A model generated the notes under the pieces. That model saw only the letters and a list, made by a program, of their open reading frames with translations, was not told the DNA's origin and did no database searches. Both the position numbers and the translations under genes were made by a program. Shown here in pieces: positions 6,927-14,647 of a stretch of DNA of 19,358 nucleotides; positions within the stretch are counted from its first letter, which is position 1, and each line of letters starts with the position of its first letter. Source of the DNA: an uncultured Lachnospiraceae bacterium (GTDB lineage: Bacteria > Bacillota_A > Clostridia > Lachnospirales > Lachnospiraceae); NCBI GenBank assembly GCA_902773195.1, contig CACYDL010000146.1:1-19358 (forward strand), given 5' to 3'.

Positions 6927-7736
6927 ATGAATCTTTACGAAGCGATTTTTCTGAGAAAATCGGAGAAGCATTTCCGGATGGAGGAGCTTGACGAGGGCAC
7001 TCTCCGCAGCATAGTTTCCTTTTATGAGAATATCCGGCCTCTTTTTCCGGGCGTGAGGACGGAGATCGGCATCACGGCCAACACGTCCGGCCGGAGAATA
7101 CTCCGGGGGCTCTTCGGGGTGCAGGCGCCCTATTATCTTTCCATCTACTCCCAGAAGAGGGACAGGAGCGATATGAACGCGGGCTTTATCGCGGAGCAGC
7201 TCTGCCTCTACATGCTGACCTGCGGTCTCGCCAGCTGCATCATCGGCTCGTCCTCCATCAGGGAGATGCCGAGGATCCGGGGAGACAAGGAGTTTGTGGT
7301 GCTGATCGCGTTCGGAAAGCCGGAGAGCGGCCTGACGAGAAGGCCGCAGGAGGCGAAGCGCCTTCCCCTCAGGGATCTCTGCGTGTTCAAGGACGAGCCG
7401 AAGAAATGGATGAACCAGGTGCTGGAGGCCGCAAGACTCGCCCCCTCCGCCATGAACAGCCAGCCCTGGCGGTTTGTCGTCGTGGGCCGGAGGATCCATA
7501 TCTTCTCCAAAAACGGCAGCATGGACAAGCCGAAGCGCTGGGACGAGTTTGATTTCGGCGTCATGTTCTCCCACATTTCCGTGGCCTCCGACGAGCTGTG
7601 GCTCGACGTCGACCTGATCCGTCTGGAAAATATCAGCCAGAAGAGCTTCCGGGTCAGCCAGTACGTGCTGAGCGCCATCGTCAAAGCCCCCGAATGGCAG
7701 GGCGGCGAGGAGGAAGCCGACCGGGAGGAATCGTGA
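6927..7736 (+). CDS. Nitroreductase-family flavoprotein, duplicated-domain type
   Basis: An FMN-binding oxidoreductase-fold protein of 269 residues. The first half begins YEAIFLRKSEKHF, the usual N-terminal nitroreductase helix with its Arg for FMN. The second half carries APSAMNSQPWRF (172-183), a motif that stands near the N-terminus in classical nitroreductases. This double arrangement is that of the TM1586-type putative nitroreductase family (PF14512), in which one chain holds both halves. DFGVMFSHISVAS near the end corresponds to the second FMN-side helix. The start ATG 6927 follows GATGGAAAAGA, a modest ribosome site. The substrate is not known for this family; a role in reducing quinones or nitro compounds would be a guess. 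The gene stands alone between its promoter and the tRNA-Gly gene. Confidence 0.85.
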   Translation: MNLYEAIFLRKSEKHFRMEELDEGTLRSIVSFYENIRPLFPGVRTEIGITANTSGRRILRGLFGVQAPYYLSIYSQKRDRSDMNAGFIAEQLCLYMLTCGLASCIIGSSSIREMPRIRGDKEFVVLIAFGKPESGLTRRPQEAKRLPLRDLCVFKDEPKKWMNQVLEAARLAPSAMNSQPWRFVVVGRRIHIFSKNGSMDKPKRWDEFDFGVMFSHISVASDELWLDVDLIRLENISQKSFRVSQYVLSAIVKAPEWQGGEEEADREES

Positions 7737-7826
7737 AAACCTGCGGAATTTTGCCCAGAGATTTTCGCGGAAAACGGCACATTTTTGTGGTTTTGCAAAA
7801 AAATTATACCGGATTTGCTGAAAGTG

Positions 7827-7856
7827 TTGACACGCCGGCCGGACCGGGGATATAAT
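7827..7856 (+). promoter_or_regulatory. Promoter of tRNA-Gly with consensus hexamers
   Basis: TTGACA (7827-7832) and TATAAT (7851-7856), both perfect, are 18 bp apart, about 45 bases before the mature tRNA. The very GC-rich spacer is unlike other promoters in the window. Confidence 0.88.
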
Positions 7857-7901
7857 CCACACGAACCGCGGGAGAGAGCTCCTGCGGGGGACATCAGTGA
7901 T

Positions 7902-7973
7902 GCGCGAGTGGCTCAGCGGTGGAGCACCACCTTGCCAAGGTGGGGGTCGCGGGTTCGATCCCCGTCTCGCGCT
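7902..7973 (+). tRNA. tRNA-Gly (anticodon GCC)
   Basis: A full cloverleaf can be drawn: acceptor GCGCGAG (7902-7908) with CTCGCGC (7966-7972), D-arm GCTC/GAGC, anticodon stem CCACC/GGTGG around loop TTGCCAA with anticodon GCC at 7934-7936, a five-base variable loop, and T-arm GCGGG/CCCGT around TTCGATC. The discriminator is T and the CCA end is not encoded. It reads GGC and GGU glycine codons. It stands alone, with its own promoter and terminator. Confidence 0.97.
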
Positions 7974-7982
7974 TTTTCTATG

Positions 7983-8020
7983 CAGCGGATGCGCCTTCGA
8001 TGGCCGCAGCCGCTGTTTTT
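7983..8020 (+). terminator. Intrinsic terminator of tRNA-Gly
   Basis: CAGCGG (7983-7988) pairs with CCGCTG (8010-8015), with further imperfect pairing inside, and T5 follows at 8016-8020. Confidence 0.65.
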
Positions 8021-8091
8021 GTCTGCGCGCATGTCCGGCGGGGAGCCGCGCAAGCGGAAATTCTGAAAAAAGTCCGATTCTTAAACCGATG

Positions 8092-8123
8092 TTGTGGAAA
8101 ATCCGCGGGAATCATATTATAAT
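8092..8123 (+). promoter_or_regulatory. Promoter of the DUF937 gene
   Basis: TTGTGG (8092-8097) with TATTAT at 17 bp (8115-8120); an overlapping perfect TATAAT lies at 8118-8123 with a 20-bp spacing. The leader to the start codon is about 60 bases. Confidence 0.6.
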
Positions 8124-8191
8124 GATAAACATCCAGGGACAGGCGCCGGCGTCGGCGCGGTACCGATACCATCACGTTTAAGGAGGGTCGT

Positions 8192-8893
8192 ATGAGTTTA
8201 TTGAATCTGCTTTTACAGTCCATGTCTTCGCAGTCTTCCGTTTCTTCCCTTTCGCATAAGACGGGCGTCTCCGACGCCGCCGTGAAAGCGCTGGTAGCCG
8301 CGGCGATTCCGCTTCTTCTCAAGTCCCTGACAAAGAACGCGTCTTCCCAGTCGGGAGCGACGTCTCTTCTTCAGGCGCTTTCCCAGCACAAGAATACAAA
8401 GACTCTCTCCGAGCAGATCAGCGGCGCGGACGAAGAGGACGGCGCGAAGATCATCGGCCATATCTTCGGCGACAACACCTCTGCGGTCATGAACCAGCTG
8501 GCGGGACAGACCGGGATGAACGCCTCCCAGGTTTCTTCTGTTCTCGGCAATATGGCTCCGGCGCTCCTTTCCAGCCTTTCCGCGGCGGCCGTGGAGAGTA
8601 AGCAGCAGCAGAGCGCTTCGGCGCAGGCCGGCGGCCTCGGCGGTCTTCTCGGCGGCCTCCTGGGCGGCGGCCAGGCGCAGCAGGCGTCCTCTCCTGCCGG
8701 CGGCCTTCTCGGCAGCCTTTTCGGCGGCGGCCAGACCCAGCAGGCGTCCGCTCCTGCCGGCGGCCTTCTCGGCTCGATCCTGGGCGGCGGCGCAGGCGGC
8801 GACATCCTCGGCGGCCTTCTGGGCGGCGACGACGATGACGACAATGACAACGGCAGCGGTCTTCTGAATTCACTTCTCGGACTGATGCAGTGA
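8192..8893 (+). CDS. DUF937 family protein with Gly/Leu repeat tail
   Basis: A 233-residue protein of unknown function. The first ~140 residues are the helical DUF937 region: VSSLSHKTGVSDAAVKALVAA, AIPLLLKSLTKNASSQSGA, LLQALSQHKNT, then EEDGAKIIGHIFG and VSSVLGNMAPALLSSLSAAA. A linker rich in Gln, Ala and Ser follows. From about residue 150 there are two full and one partial copies of a 20-residue repeat (GGLLGxLxGGGQxQQASxPA), encoded by an almost exact 60-bp tandem repeat (8639-8793). A run of Asp (DDDDDNDN) and a final LLNSLLGLM close the chain. No signal peptide is seen, so it is probably cytoplasmic. AAGGAGGG stands before ATG 8192. It is a single-gene unit with its own promoter and terminator. 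Glycine richness in the repeat next to tRNA-Gly is likely coincidence. Confidence 0.9.
   Translation: MSLLNLLLQSMSSQSSVSSLSHKTGVSDAAVKALVAAAIPLLLKSLTKNASSQSGATSLLQALSQHKNTKTLSEQISGADEEDGAKIIGHIFGDNTSAVMNQLAGQTGMNASQVSSVLGNMAPALLSSLSAAAVESKQQQSASAQAGGLGGLLGGLLGGGQAQQASSPAGGLLGSLFGGGQTQQASAPAGGLLGSILGGGAGGDILGGLLGGDDDDDNDNGSGLLNSLLGLMQ
8639..8793 (+). repeat. 60-bp in-frame tandem repeat inside the DUF937 gene
   Basis: Units at 8639-8698 and 8699-8758 and a partial one at 8759-8793 encode GGLLG-x-x-x-GGG followed by QxQQASxPA. Units 1 and 2 differ at only a few bases, and such an array is prone to copy-number change. Confidence 0.85.
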
Positions 8894-8908
8894 CAAAGCA
8901 GCGGTGAA

Positions 8909-8937
8909 AGCGGCGGCCTGCGGGCCGCCGCTTTTTT
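8909..8937 (+). terminator. Intrinsic terminator of the DUF937 gene
   Basis: AGCGGCGGCC (8909-8918), loop TGCG, GGCCGCCGCT (8923-8932), then a T6 run to 8937: a perfect 10-bp GC stem 16 bases after the stop codon. Confidence 0.95.
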
Positions 8938-9013
8938 GTGCGGCCGCGAAGAGGCGGGAAAATATGAAAAGACCGTGAAACGGAACAATTTGAACACACT
9001 TGCCGCGATAATG

Positions 9014-9022
9014 TGCTATAAT
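9014..9022 (+). promoter_or_regulatory. Extended -10 promoter of the LTA-synthase-like gene
   Basis: TGCTATAAT is a perfect extended -10 (TGnTATAAT). No fair -35 lies at 17 bp; TTGAAC at 8990 is 21 bp away. The start codon is about 95 bases downstream. Confidence 0.6.
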
Positions 9023-9116
9023 TGTTCAGTTGAGCCGCTCCGGCCGGTCGGAAGAGGGGAGGGCGAAGAGAGCGGCGCACAGGATCTGAGATTATTGCGG
9101 AAGTGGATTGAGAATC

Positions 9117-11015
9117 ATGGGACAGAATCAGAAGACAAATGAAAACGGGTCACAAGCCGGCAGGATCGCCGTGGCGGTCTTCCTCGCGGCGTTTGTATTT
9201 ACGGCCGTACTGGCGGCTACCAGCGCCTTCTGGGCGCTGACCCAGTGGGGCGGCCTGAGGATGGAGGAGATCGTCTACGAGCTGAACGCGCCCCTCGAGG
9301 GCACCGGAAACGATATGATCGGCGATTACATCCGGAGATGCCTGGTTCCGGCGCTGATCGCCCTCGCCGCCGCGGTTTTTTTCATCCGGAAGTATTTCCG
9401 CAGCGGGCTTTTCATGAAGCGAGGCGGTATCCTTCTGGCCGCCGCCGCGGCGTTTACGGCCGCGTGCTTTATCTATTTCGGATACAGGGTCGGATTTGTC
9501 AATTACATCAGGAACCGGACCACCACCTCGGATTTCATCGAGATGAATTACGCGGATCCGGCGAAGACGGGACTGGAGTTCCCGGAGAAAAAAAGGAACC
9601 TGATTTTCATCTACCTCGAGTCGATGGAGTCGTCGTTTACGGACAAGGAGAACGGCGGCGCCTACGACGACGACTACATCCCGGAGCTCACGGCGCTGGC
9701 GCAGGAATACGAGGATTTCTCCGGTACGGACACCGCGCTGAACGGAGGCTTTTCTCTCCCCGGGACCACCTGGACCATCGGCGCCATGTTCGGCATGACC
9801 GCCGGACTGCCTCTCAATATTGAAATCGAGCGCAATTCCATGTCCTCTCAGACGGAGTTCTTCCCTCAGATCACGACGCTGGGGGATATCCTCGACGGCC
9901 AGGGCTACCGGCAGATGCTCCTGCTGGGCTCCGACGCGACCTTCGGCGGCAGACGCCTCTATTTCTCCCAGCACGGAAACTACGAGATGCGCGACTATCT
10001 CTACGCCAAGGAGACCGGCCTGATTCCCCAGGACTACAAGGTGTGGTGGGGCATGGAGGACGAGAAGCTCTTCGATCTGGCGAAATCCTCGCTCCTTGAG
10101 CTGGCCGCCGGGGATCAGCCCTTCAATATGACGCTGCTCACGGTGGACACGCATTTTACCGACGGCTACGTCTGCCGGCTCTGCGGCCGCGAATTCGGGG
10201 ACAACCGCTACGCCAACGTCATGGCCTGCTCCAGCAGACAGGTCACCTCCTTCGTGAGATGGATCCAGCAGCAGGATTTCTACGAGAACACGACCATCGT
10301 GATCTCCGGCGACCATCCTACCATGGACGGCGATTTCTGCGCTCGCATCGATCCTGAGTACAAGAGAAGAACCTACACCTGCTACATCAACTCGGCGGAG
10401 GAGCTGAAGCAGCCGGAGCGCCGCAGAGTGTTCTCCACCTTCGACAACTTCCCCTCGACCCTGGCCGCGATGGGCGTGAAGATCGACGGGGACAGGCTGG
10501 GCCTGGGGACGAACCTGTTCTCGGACCAGGATACGCTGACGGAGAAGTTCGGCGAGGCATACGTCGAGGCGGAGGTCTCCAAGAAGACCGACTTCCTCGA
10601 AGCGCTGGAGACGCTGGACGCCGGCACGGAGGAGAAGGTCGAGAAGTACGCCGACGTCGTGGTCCGCTCGGAGGAGTGGGATCTCGTCAACGAGCTCATC
10701 ACGATCCGGATCGGGCCGGTGGATCTGCCGGAGGATCTGGCCGTGAAGTACGTCCGCCTGAAGATCTGGGTCGACGCGGGGGATCAGACCATTCACCGCT
10801 GGATCAAGACCCGGCAGACGACGGAGGGCGGCTACTACACCACCTTCAGCCCCCTGAAGTACCTCGACGGATATCCCGAGATCAAGTACCAGTTCGTGCT
10901 GAAGTTTGACAACGGAGAGACCTACAACCTTGCTCCCGAGGGGACGGTGCGGAATCTGCCCGGCCATACCTGGAAGGAGAACGAATCGGAGGCGTCCGGC
11001 ACGGACGCGGCGTAA
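9117..11015 (+). CDS. LTA synthase / phosphoglycerol transferase-like membrane sulfatase-fold enzyme
   Basis: An alkaline-phosphatase-superfamily enzyme predicted to work outside the membrane, moving glycerol phosphate onto a glycolipid or glycan. From ATG 9117 it has 632 residues; a TTG three codons earlier is possible, and the ribosome site is weak. Helices lie near residues 16-37, 72-90 and 100-122. The domain shows IYLESMESS (E168, metal ligand position), GGFSLPGTTWTIGAMF (T217/T218, candidate nucleophile), LLGSDATFGGRRLYFSQHGNYEM, TLLTVDTHFTDGYVC, SSRQV and SGDHPTMDGDF (D399-H400, metal ligands). These fit the OpgB/LtaS-like group rather than five-helix LtaS itself. After about residue 470, some 160 extra residues follow, including a beta-rich stretch (about 522-612) that I cannot assign. 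The next gene is an LD-carboxypeptidase 29 bases on, so a wall unit is likely. Confidence 0.88.
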   Translation: MGQNQKTNENGSQAGRIAVAVFLAAFVFTAVLAATSAFWALTQWGGLRMEEIVYELNAPLEGTGNDMIGDYIRRCLVPALIALAAAVFFIRKYFRSGLFMKRGGILLAAAAAFTAACFIYFGYRVGFVNYIRNRTTTSDFIEMNYADPAKTGLEFPEKKRNLIFIYLESMESSFTDKENGGAYDDDYIPELTALAQEYEDFSGTDTALNGGFSLPGTTWTIGAMFGMTAGLPLNIEIERNSMSSQTEFFPQITTLGDILDGQGYRQMLLLGSDATFGGRRLYFSQHGNYEMRDYLYAKETGLIPQDYKVWWGMEDEKLFDLAKSSLLELAAGDQPFNMTLLTVDTHFTDGYVCRLCGREFGDNRYANVMACSSRQVTSFVRWIQQQDFYENTTIVISGDHPTMDGDFCARIDPEYKRRTYTCYINSAEELKQPERRRVFSTFDNFPSTLAAMGVKIDGDRLGLGTNLFSDQDTLTEKFGEAYVEAEVSKKTDFLEALETLDAGTEEKVEKYADVVVRSEEWDLVNELITIRIGPVDLPEDLAVKYVRLKIWVDAGDQTIHRWIKTRQTTEGGYYTTFSPLKYLDGYPEIKYQFVLKFDNGETYNLAPEGTVRNLPGHTWKENESEASGTDAA

Positions 11016-11044
11016 GGCCCCCGGCGAAAGGAGAACTACCGGAC

Positions 11045-12106
11045 ATGAGAATTCCGCCCAGCATTGCCCCCGGCGATACCATCGGACTGGCGGCCCCTTC
11101 CTTCGGGGCGGCCGTGGAGCCGTATATCACGAGACTGGCCGCGTCGATCCGGGCCTTCGAGGCGCGCGGATACCGCGTCAGAACGGCGCCGAGCTGCTAT
11201 AAAAGCGACGGACTGGGAATCAGCACGAACCCGGCGGACGCCGCGAAGGATCTGACCGACCTCTATCTGGACGACTCGGTGGACGCCGTGTTCTCGGTGG
11301 GGGGAGGCGAGCTGATGAATGAGACCATTTCCCATGTGGATTTCGCGAAGCTTGCCGCGGCGCCTCCGAAGTGGTTTCTCGGGTATTCCGACAATACCAA
11401 TTTCATCTTCCCCATGGCCCTGCTGGGCAACACCGCCGGGATCTACGGACCCTGCGCGACCGGATTCGGAAAGCCCTGGGAGGAGACCGAGAAAAATGTC
11501 TTCGGCATTCTCGAAGGGACGGTCAGCGAGGTGAGGGGGCTTCCCCTCTTCGAGCTTCCCGAGGCCGGATCGTCGGTGAGGGCGGAGGATCCCCTCGCGC
11601 CCTATCAGCTGACGGAGAAGACGTCCTACGTCACGATGCTGCCCGCGAAGGACGGGTTCCGCCGGGCGGAGCCGGACGAGGAGGCAGCGTTCTCGGGGAC
11701 GCTGATCGGAGGCTGTCTGGACGTGCTGGTCAATCTTTCGGGGACGCCCTACGACGGCACCTCCCTGCTGCGCGCCGGAAGGAAGGACGCTGTGTGGGTG
11801 ATCGAGGCGTGCGACCTCTCTCCCATGGCGATCCGGAGATCCCTGTGGAGCCTCAGGATGCAGGGATGGTTTGACGGCGCCGCGGGCTTCCTCGTCGGAA
11901 GGCCCCTCGCCGCCCTGGGGCAGGACATGATGGGCGTCAACCAGTACAACGCGGTCACGGACGTTCTCGCCGGCATCGGCGCGCCCGTGGTGATGGACGC
12001 GGATATCGGCCATGTGCCGCCCGTGATGCCTCTCGTCATCGGGGCGGAGGCCGACGTCAAAGTCCGGGGCGACGATCTTCGCATCGCCATGAAGCTCGGG
12101 CACTGA
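11045..12106 (+). CDS. S66 family LD-carboxypeptidase
   Basis: A serine peptidase of the LdcA/MccF family, 353 residues. LdcA members remove the terminal D-Ala from tetrapeptide stems of peptidoglycan; MccF members hydrolyse acyl-adenylate antibiotics. The catalytic triad is visible: S115 in FLGYSDNT, E254 in VWVIEACD and H323 in DIGHVPPVMPL. IAPGDTIGLAAPS at the N-terminus and FSVGGGELMNE are typical for the family. No signal peptide is seen, so it is cytoplasmic and would act on recycled muropeptides. AAAGGAG lies 12-13 bases before ATG 11045, a long spacing. The longer family form and the nearby wall genes favour a wall-recycling role, but the MccF-like immunity function cannot be ruled out from sequence. 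Confidence 0.9.
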   Translation: MRIPPSIAPGDTIGLAAPSFGAAVEPYITRLAASIRAFEARGYRVRTAPSCYKSDGLGISTNPADAAKDLTDLYLDDSVDAVFSVGGGELMNETISHVDFAKLAAAPPKWFLGYSDNTNFIFPMALLGNTAGIYGPCATGFGKPWEETEKNVFGILEGTVSEVRGLPLFELPEAGSSVRAEDPLAPYQLTEKTSYVTMLPAKDGFRRAEPDEEAAFSGTLIGGCLDVLVNLSGTPYDGTSLLRAGRKDAVWVIEACDLSPMAIRRSLWSLRMQGWFDGAAGFLVGRPLAALGQDMMGVNQYNAVTDVLAGIGAPVVMDADIGHVPPVMPLVIGAEADVKVRGDDLRIAMKLGH

Positions 12107-12198
12107 GACGGCGCGAAGGAGACCCCGGCGGAGAGCCGGGACGGCGCCTCCGGGTCAGCGGGAGCGGCCCCGCCGGAAGCCCCGCGAGGCATGTTTTC

Positions 12199-12227
12199 TT
12201 GAAAGTTTACACATTTTTCCTTATAAT
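12199..12227 (+). promoter_or_regulatory. Promoter of the DUF4428 / L,D-transpeptidase unit
   Basis: TTGAAA (12199-12204, 5 of 6), 17 bp, TATAAT (12222-12227, perfect), in a short AT-rich stretch between GC-rich sequences. The leader is about 100 bases. Upstream (12107-12190), CCCGGC/GCCGGG hairpins are seen without a T-run. Confidence 0.8.
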
Positions 12228-12335
12228 GAAAGCGGAACGGGAGAGCCCGCCCGGCAGGTCATGTCGGGCGATCTCCGGGACGGACCGGGAATTCGGGATT
12301 TCTGCGGAACAGAAACGCGCGCATGGAGGTGGATG

Positions 12336-13067
12336 ATGGGACTTTTCGATAAACTTTTTGACAAGAAGATCTGCGACATCTGCGGAGGAGAGATCGGACT
12401 GTTCGGCAACAGGAAGCTCGAGGACGGCAACTGCTGCAAGGACTGCGCGAAGAAGCTTTCGCCCTTCTTCAGCGACAGGAAGCACAGCACGGTGGAGGAG
12501 ATCCGGGAGCAGCTGGAATACCGGAAGGAAAACGAGAAGGCGGTGGAAGCCTTCAACGTCACGAAGACGATCAGCGGGAGCATGAATATCCTGGTCGACG
12601 AGGAAGCCGGCAATTTCATCGTGACGCCGCACCGCAAGTGGCGCGAAGAAAACCCGGACGTCATTCCCCTTTCGAGCGTGACAGGCTGCGAGACCAACGT
12701 CAGGGAACTGAAGACCGAAGAGAAAAAAGAGCTGGAGGACGGAAAGAGCGAGAGCTACAATCCGCCCCGCTACACATACGACTACGATTTCTACGCCCGG
12801 ATTTTCGTGAATTCCCCGTATTTTGACGAGATCACGGTGAAGCTGAACAACGGGAGCATCACCTCAAAGATCGGTCAGCCGTACAGGGAAGCCTCCGAGA
12901 AGGCGGAGGAGGTGAAGGCGCTCTTCAACGGCAGCCGCGGATCCTCCGGAAAGGCGGACGGAGCGGCGCAGGAGGAGCGGGATCCGGTGATCTGCCCCCA
13001 CTGCGGCGGCAGGACGACGCCGGACGAGAAGGGCCGCTGCGAGTGGTGCGGAGACAAGATCGTCTGA
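12336..13067 (+). CDS. DUF4428 domain protein with N- and C-terminal zinc ribbons
   Basis: A 243-residue protein of unknown function. The N-terminal DUF4428 region MGLFDKLFDKKICDICGGE has two CxxC knuckles (C13/C16 and C34/C37) that should bind one zinc. Residues about 65-200 form a middle region with VIPLSSVTGCETNV and YDYDFYARIFVNSPYFDEITVKLNN, which resembles a PH-like beta domain often found behind DUF4428. A Ser/Gly/Ala-rich linker leads to a second four-Cys ribbon, CPHCGG...CEWCG (C220, C223, C235, C238). Start: GGAGG at 12325-12329 serves ATG 12336 best; ATG 12333 directly before it is too close. It is the first gene of a unit with two L,D-transpeptidases. A cytoplasmic protein is expected, as there is no signal or helix. 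The two ribbons suggest nucleic acid or protein binding, which is only inference. Confidence 0.85.
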   Translation: MGLFDKLFDKKICDICGGEIGLFGNRKLEDGNCCKDCAKKLSPFFSDRKHSTVEEIREQLEYRKENEKAVEAFNVTKTISGSMNILVDEEAGNFIVTPHRKWREENPDVIPLSSVTGCETNVRELKTEEKKELEDGKSESYNPPRYTYDYDFYARIFVNSPYFDEITVKLNNGSITSKIGQPYREASEKAEEVKALFNGSRGSSGKADGAAQEERDPVICPHCGGRTTPDEKGRCEWCGDKIV

Positions 13068-13088
13068 AAACTTGATGAAACAGCGGAT

Positions 13089-13122
13089 TCCGCGCCGCGG
13101 CGCGGACCGGGAGACGCCTCCC
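13089..13122. other. Paired GC hairpins between DUF4428 and transpeptidase genes
   Basis: A perfect 18-bp palindrome TCCGCGCCG/CGGCGCGGA (13089-13106) is followed by GGGAG-ACGC-CTCCC (13109-13122). There is no T-run, so it is not a standard terminator; partial termination or mRNA processing is possible. Confidence 0.5.
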
Positions 13123-13154
13123 AGGCAGAGACAGGTAAGGAGACCATACGGGGA

Positions 13155-14606
13155 ATGGAGACGGCACAGAGGACAGGCAGAAGACCAAAAAACAGAATAT
13201 TGAACCTTTTCTCGATTCTGCTGGGCGTGTTTTTCTCGCTGATTCTCTTTGCGCTCTGCTTCTATGTCTTCTGGTCGGTGATCGACGGCCCGGTGGTGGT
13301 ATTCGACGAGACGGAGGTCGCGGTGGAGGTCGGCGCGCAGTTCGACCCCATGTCCGTGATCGGAGAAATCCGCGGGATCCGTCCGGACCACATCAGCATG
13401 GACAGCTCCGCCCTGGATCTTTCCGTCCCGGGCAGCTACAGCGTGATCTTCCGGGTGGACACCTTCCCGGTCGCGAAGGAAACCCTGGAGAAGTATCACC
13501 TCGGGTTCCTCTCGCCGGACGTGCGGGAGGAGGTGCTCACCGTCCATGTCGTCGACAACGTCCCGCCTGTGGTGGAGGCCGTGAAGGGTCCGGTTTCCCT
13601 GAAGCAGGGGGAGAAGGTGCGGGCGGAGGACCTGATCCTCTCCGCGGAGGATGAGACGGAGACTTCTGTTTCCTTCGGCGACGGCTCGGAGGAGATGGTG
13701 TGTGACGAGGACGGCACGAAGACGGTCACTGTTATCGTGACGGACCTGGGCGGCAACGAGACGAAGTCGGAGGTCGTCCTGGAGGTGGAGAGCGTCGACA
13801 TCACGCCGCCGGTCATCGCGGGGGCGGAGGACGTGATCCTCAAGGTCGGAGAGACCTTTGACCCGATGGAGGGCGTGACGGCGTCGGACGACAGGGACGG
13901 AGATACGGCGGTGGAGATCGTCTCCGGGACCGCCCCGGACATGACCCACGCCGGAAGCTCCTCGATCGTGTACAGAGCCGTCGACAGCTCCGGCAACGAG
14001 ACGACTCTTACGAGAAACGCCGCCGTCTACGACCAGGTGTCGGGAGAGGGAGACCTGAGATTCGGCCTCCTCTGGAACGCGGCGGGCGTGGCGGGACAGC
14101 CCTATCTGGTGGCCGTCAACCGCGTGAGGAATATCGTGACCGTCTTCGGCACCGGAACCGACGGCAGCTACAGCGTGCCGGTCTGCTCCTTCGTCTGCAG
14201 CGTGGGAACGGCGACGCCGGACGGCGCCTACAACACACAGGAGAGATACCGCTGGCATGCGCTCTGGGAGGACTCCTTCGGGCAGTACGCCATCAGGATC
14301 ACGGGCCACATCCTGTTCCATTCCGTGCCGTACACCACGTCGGAGGACCCCTCGTCCCTCGAGTACGAGGAGTACAACAAGCTGGGAACGTCGGCGTCAC
14401 AGGGATGCGTGCGTCTCTGCGTCGCGGACTGCAAGTGGCTCTATGACAACTGCCCGAACGGATTTCCGTGTGTGATCTATGATGACGATCTGAGCAACGG
14501 ACCCTTCGGGAAGCCGGTTCCGATTCATATCGATGAAAACGATGAGGCACGGCGCGGGTGGGATCCCACCGATCCCGATCCGAACAATCCGTGGAACAGA
14601 ACATAA
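13155..14606 (+). CDS. L,D-transpeptidase with two extracellular Ig-like domains
   Basis: A YkuD-fold enzyme that makes 3-3 cross-links in peptidoglycan, or attaches other chains to it, using tetrapeptide donors. The 483 residues comprise a cytoplasmic basic start, one membrane helix (about 17-45), a beta region, two DUF5011-like Ig domains (about 133-213 and 215-295, each opening with a V-D-x-x-PPV motif and closing near GGNET or SSGNET) and the YkuD domain (about 303-455). Active-site H389 in HILFHSVPY and C418 in SASQGCVRLC are present. Extra Cys residues around the site (C422, C426, C433) may form a disulphide. The tail is rich in Asp, Pro and Asn. AAGGAG (13136-13141) is 13 bases before ATG 13155. 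The second transpeptidase follows 41 bases on. Confidence 0.93.
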   Translation: METAQRTGRRPKNRILNLFSILLGVFFSLILFALCFYVFWSVIDGPVVVFDETEVAVEVGAQFDPMSVIGEIRGIRPDHISMDSSALDLSVPGSYSVIFRVDTFPVAKETLEKYHLGFLSPDVREEVLTVHVVDNVPPVVEAVKGPVSLKQGEKVRAEDLILSAEDETETSVSFGDGSEEMVCDEDGTKTVTVIVTDLGGNETKSEVVLEVESVDITPPVIAGAEDVILKVGETFDPMEGVTASDDRDGDTAVEIVSGTAPDMTHAGSSSIVYRAVDSSGNETTLTRNAAVYDQVSGEGDLRFGLLWNAAGVAGQPYLVAVNRVRNIVTVFGTGTDGSYSVPVCSFVCSVGTATPDGAYNTQERYRWHALWEDSFGQYAIRITGHILFHSVPYTTSEDPSSLEYEEYNKLGTSASQGCVRLCVADCKWLYDNCPNGFPCVIYDDDLSNGPFGKPVPIHIDENDEARRGWDPTDPDPNNPWNRT

Positions 14607-14647
14607 CGCGTTAAGGAAACGGGCATTACGACCGGGGGAGGGTCTGA

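Noticed and set aside
6917..6991. 24-codon upstream frame overlapping the nitroreductase start
   Set aside because: It starts at an ATG inside the ribosome-site region and is out of frame; nothing supports translation.
7902..7973. tRNA-Gly as an integration site
   Set aside because: No integrase, no repeated 3' end of the tRNA in the window and no shift in gene content around it.
9150..10967. 605-codon open frame on the minus strand opposite the LTA-synthase-like gene
   Set aside because: Same antisense effect of GC-rich codons; no family motif and no ribosome site or promoter.
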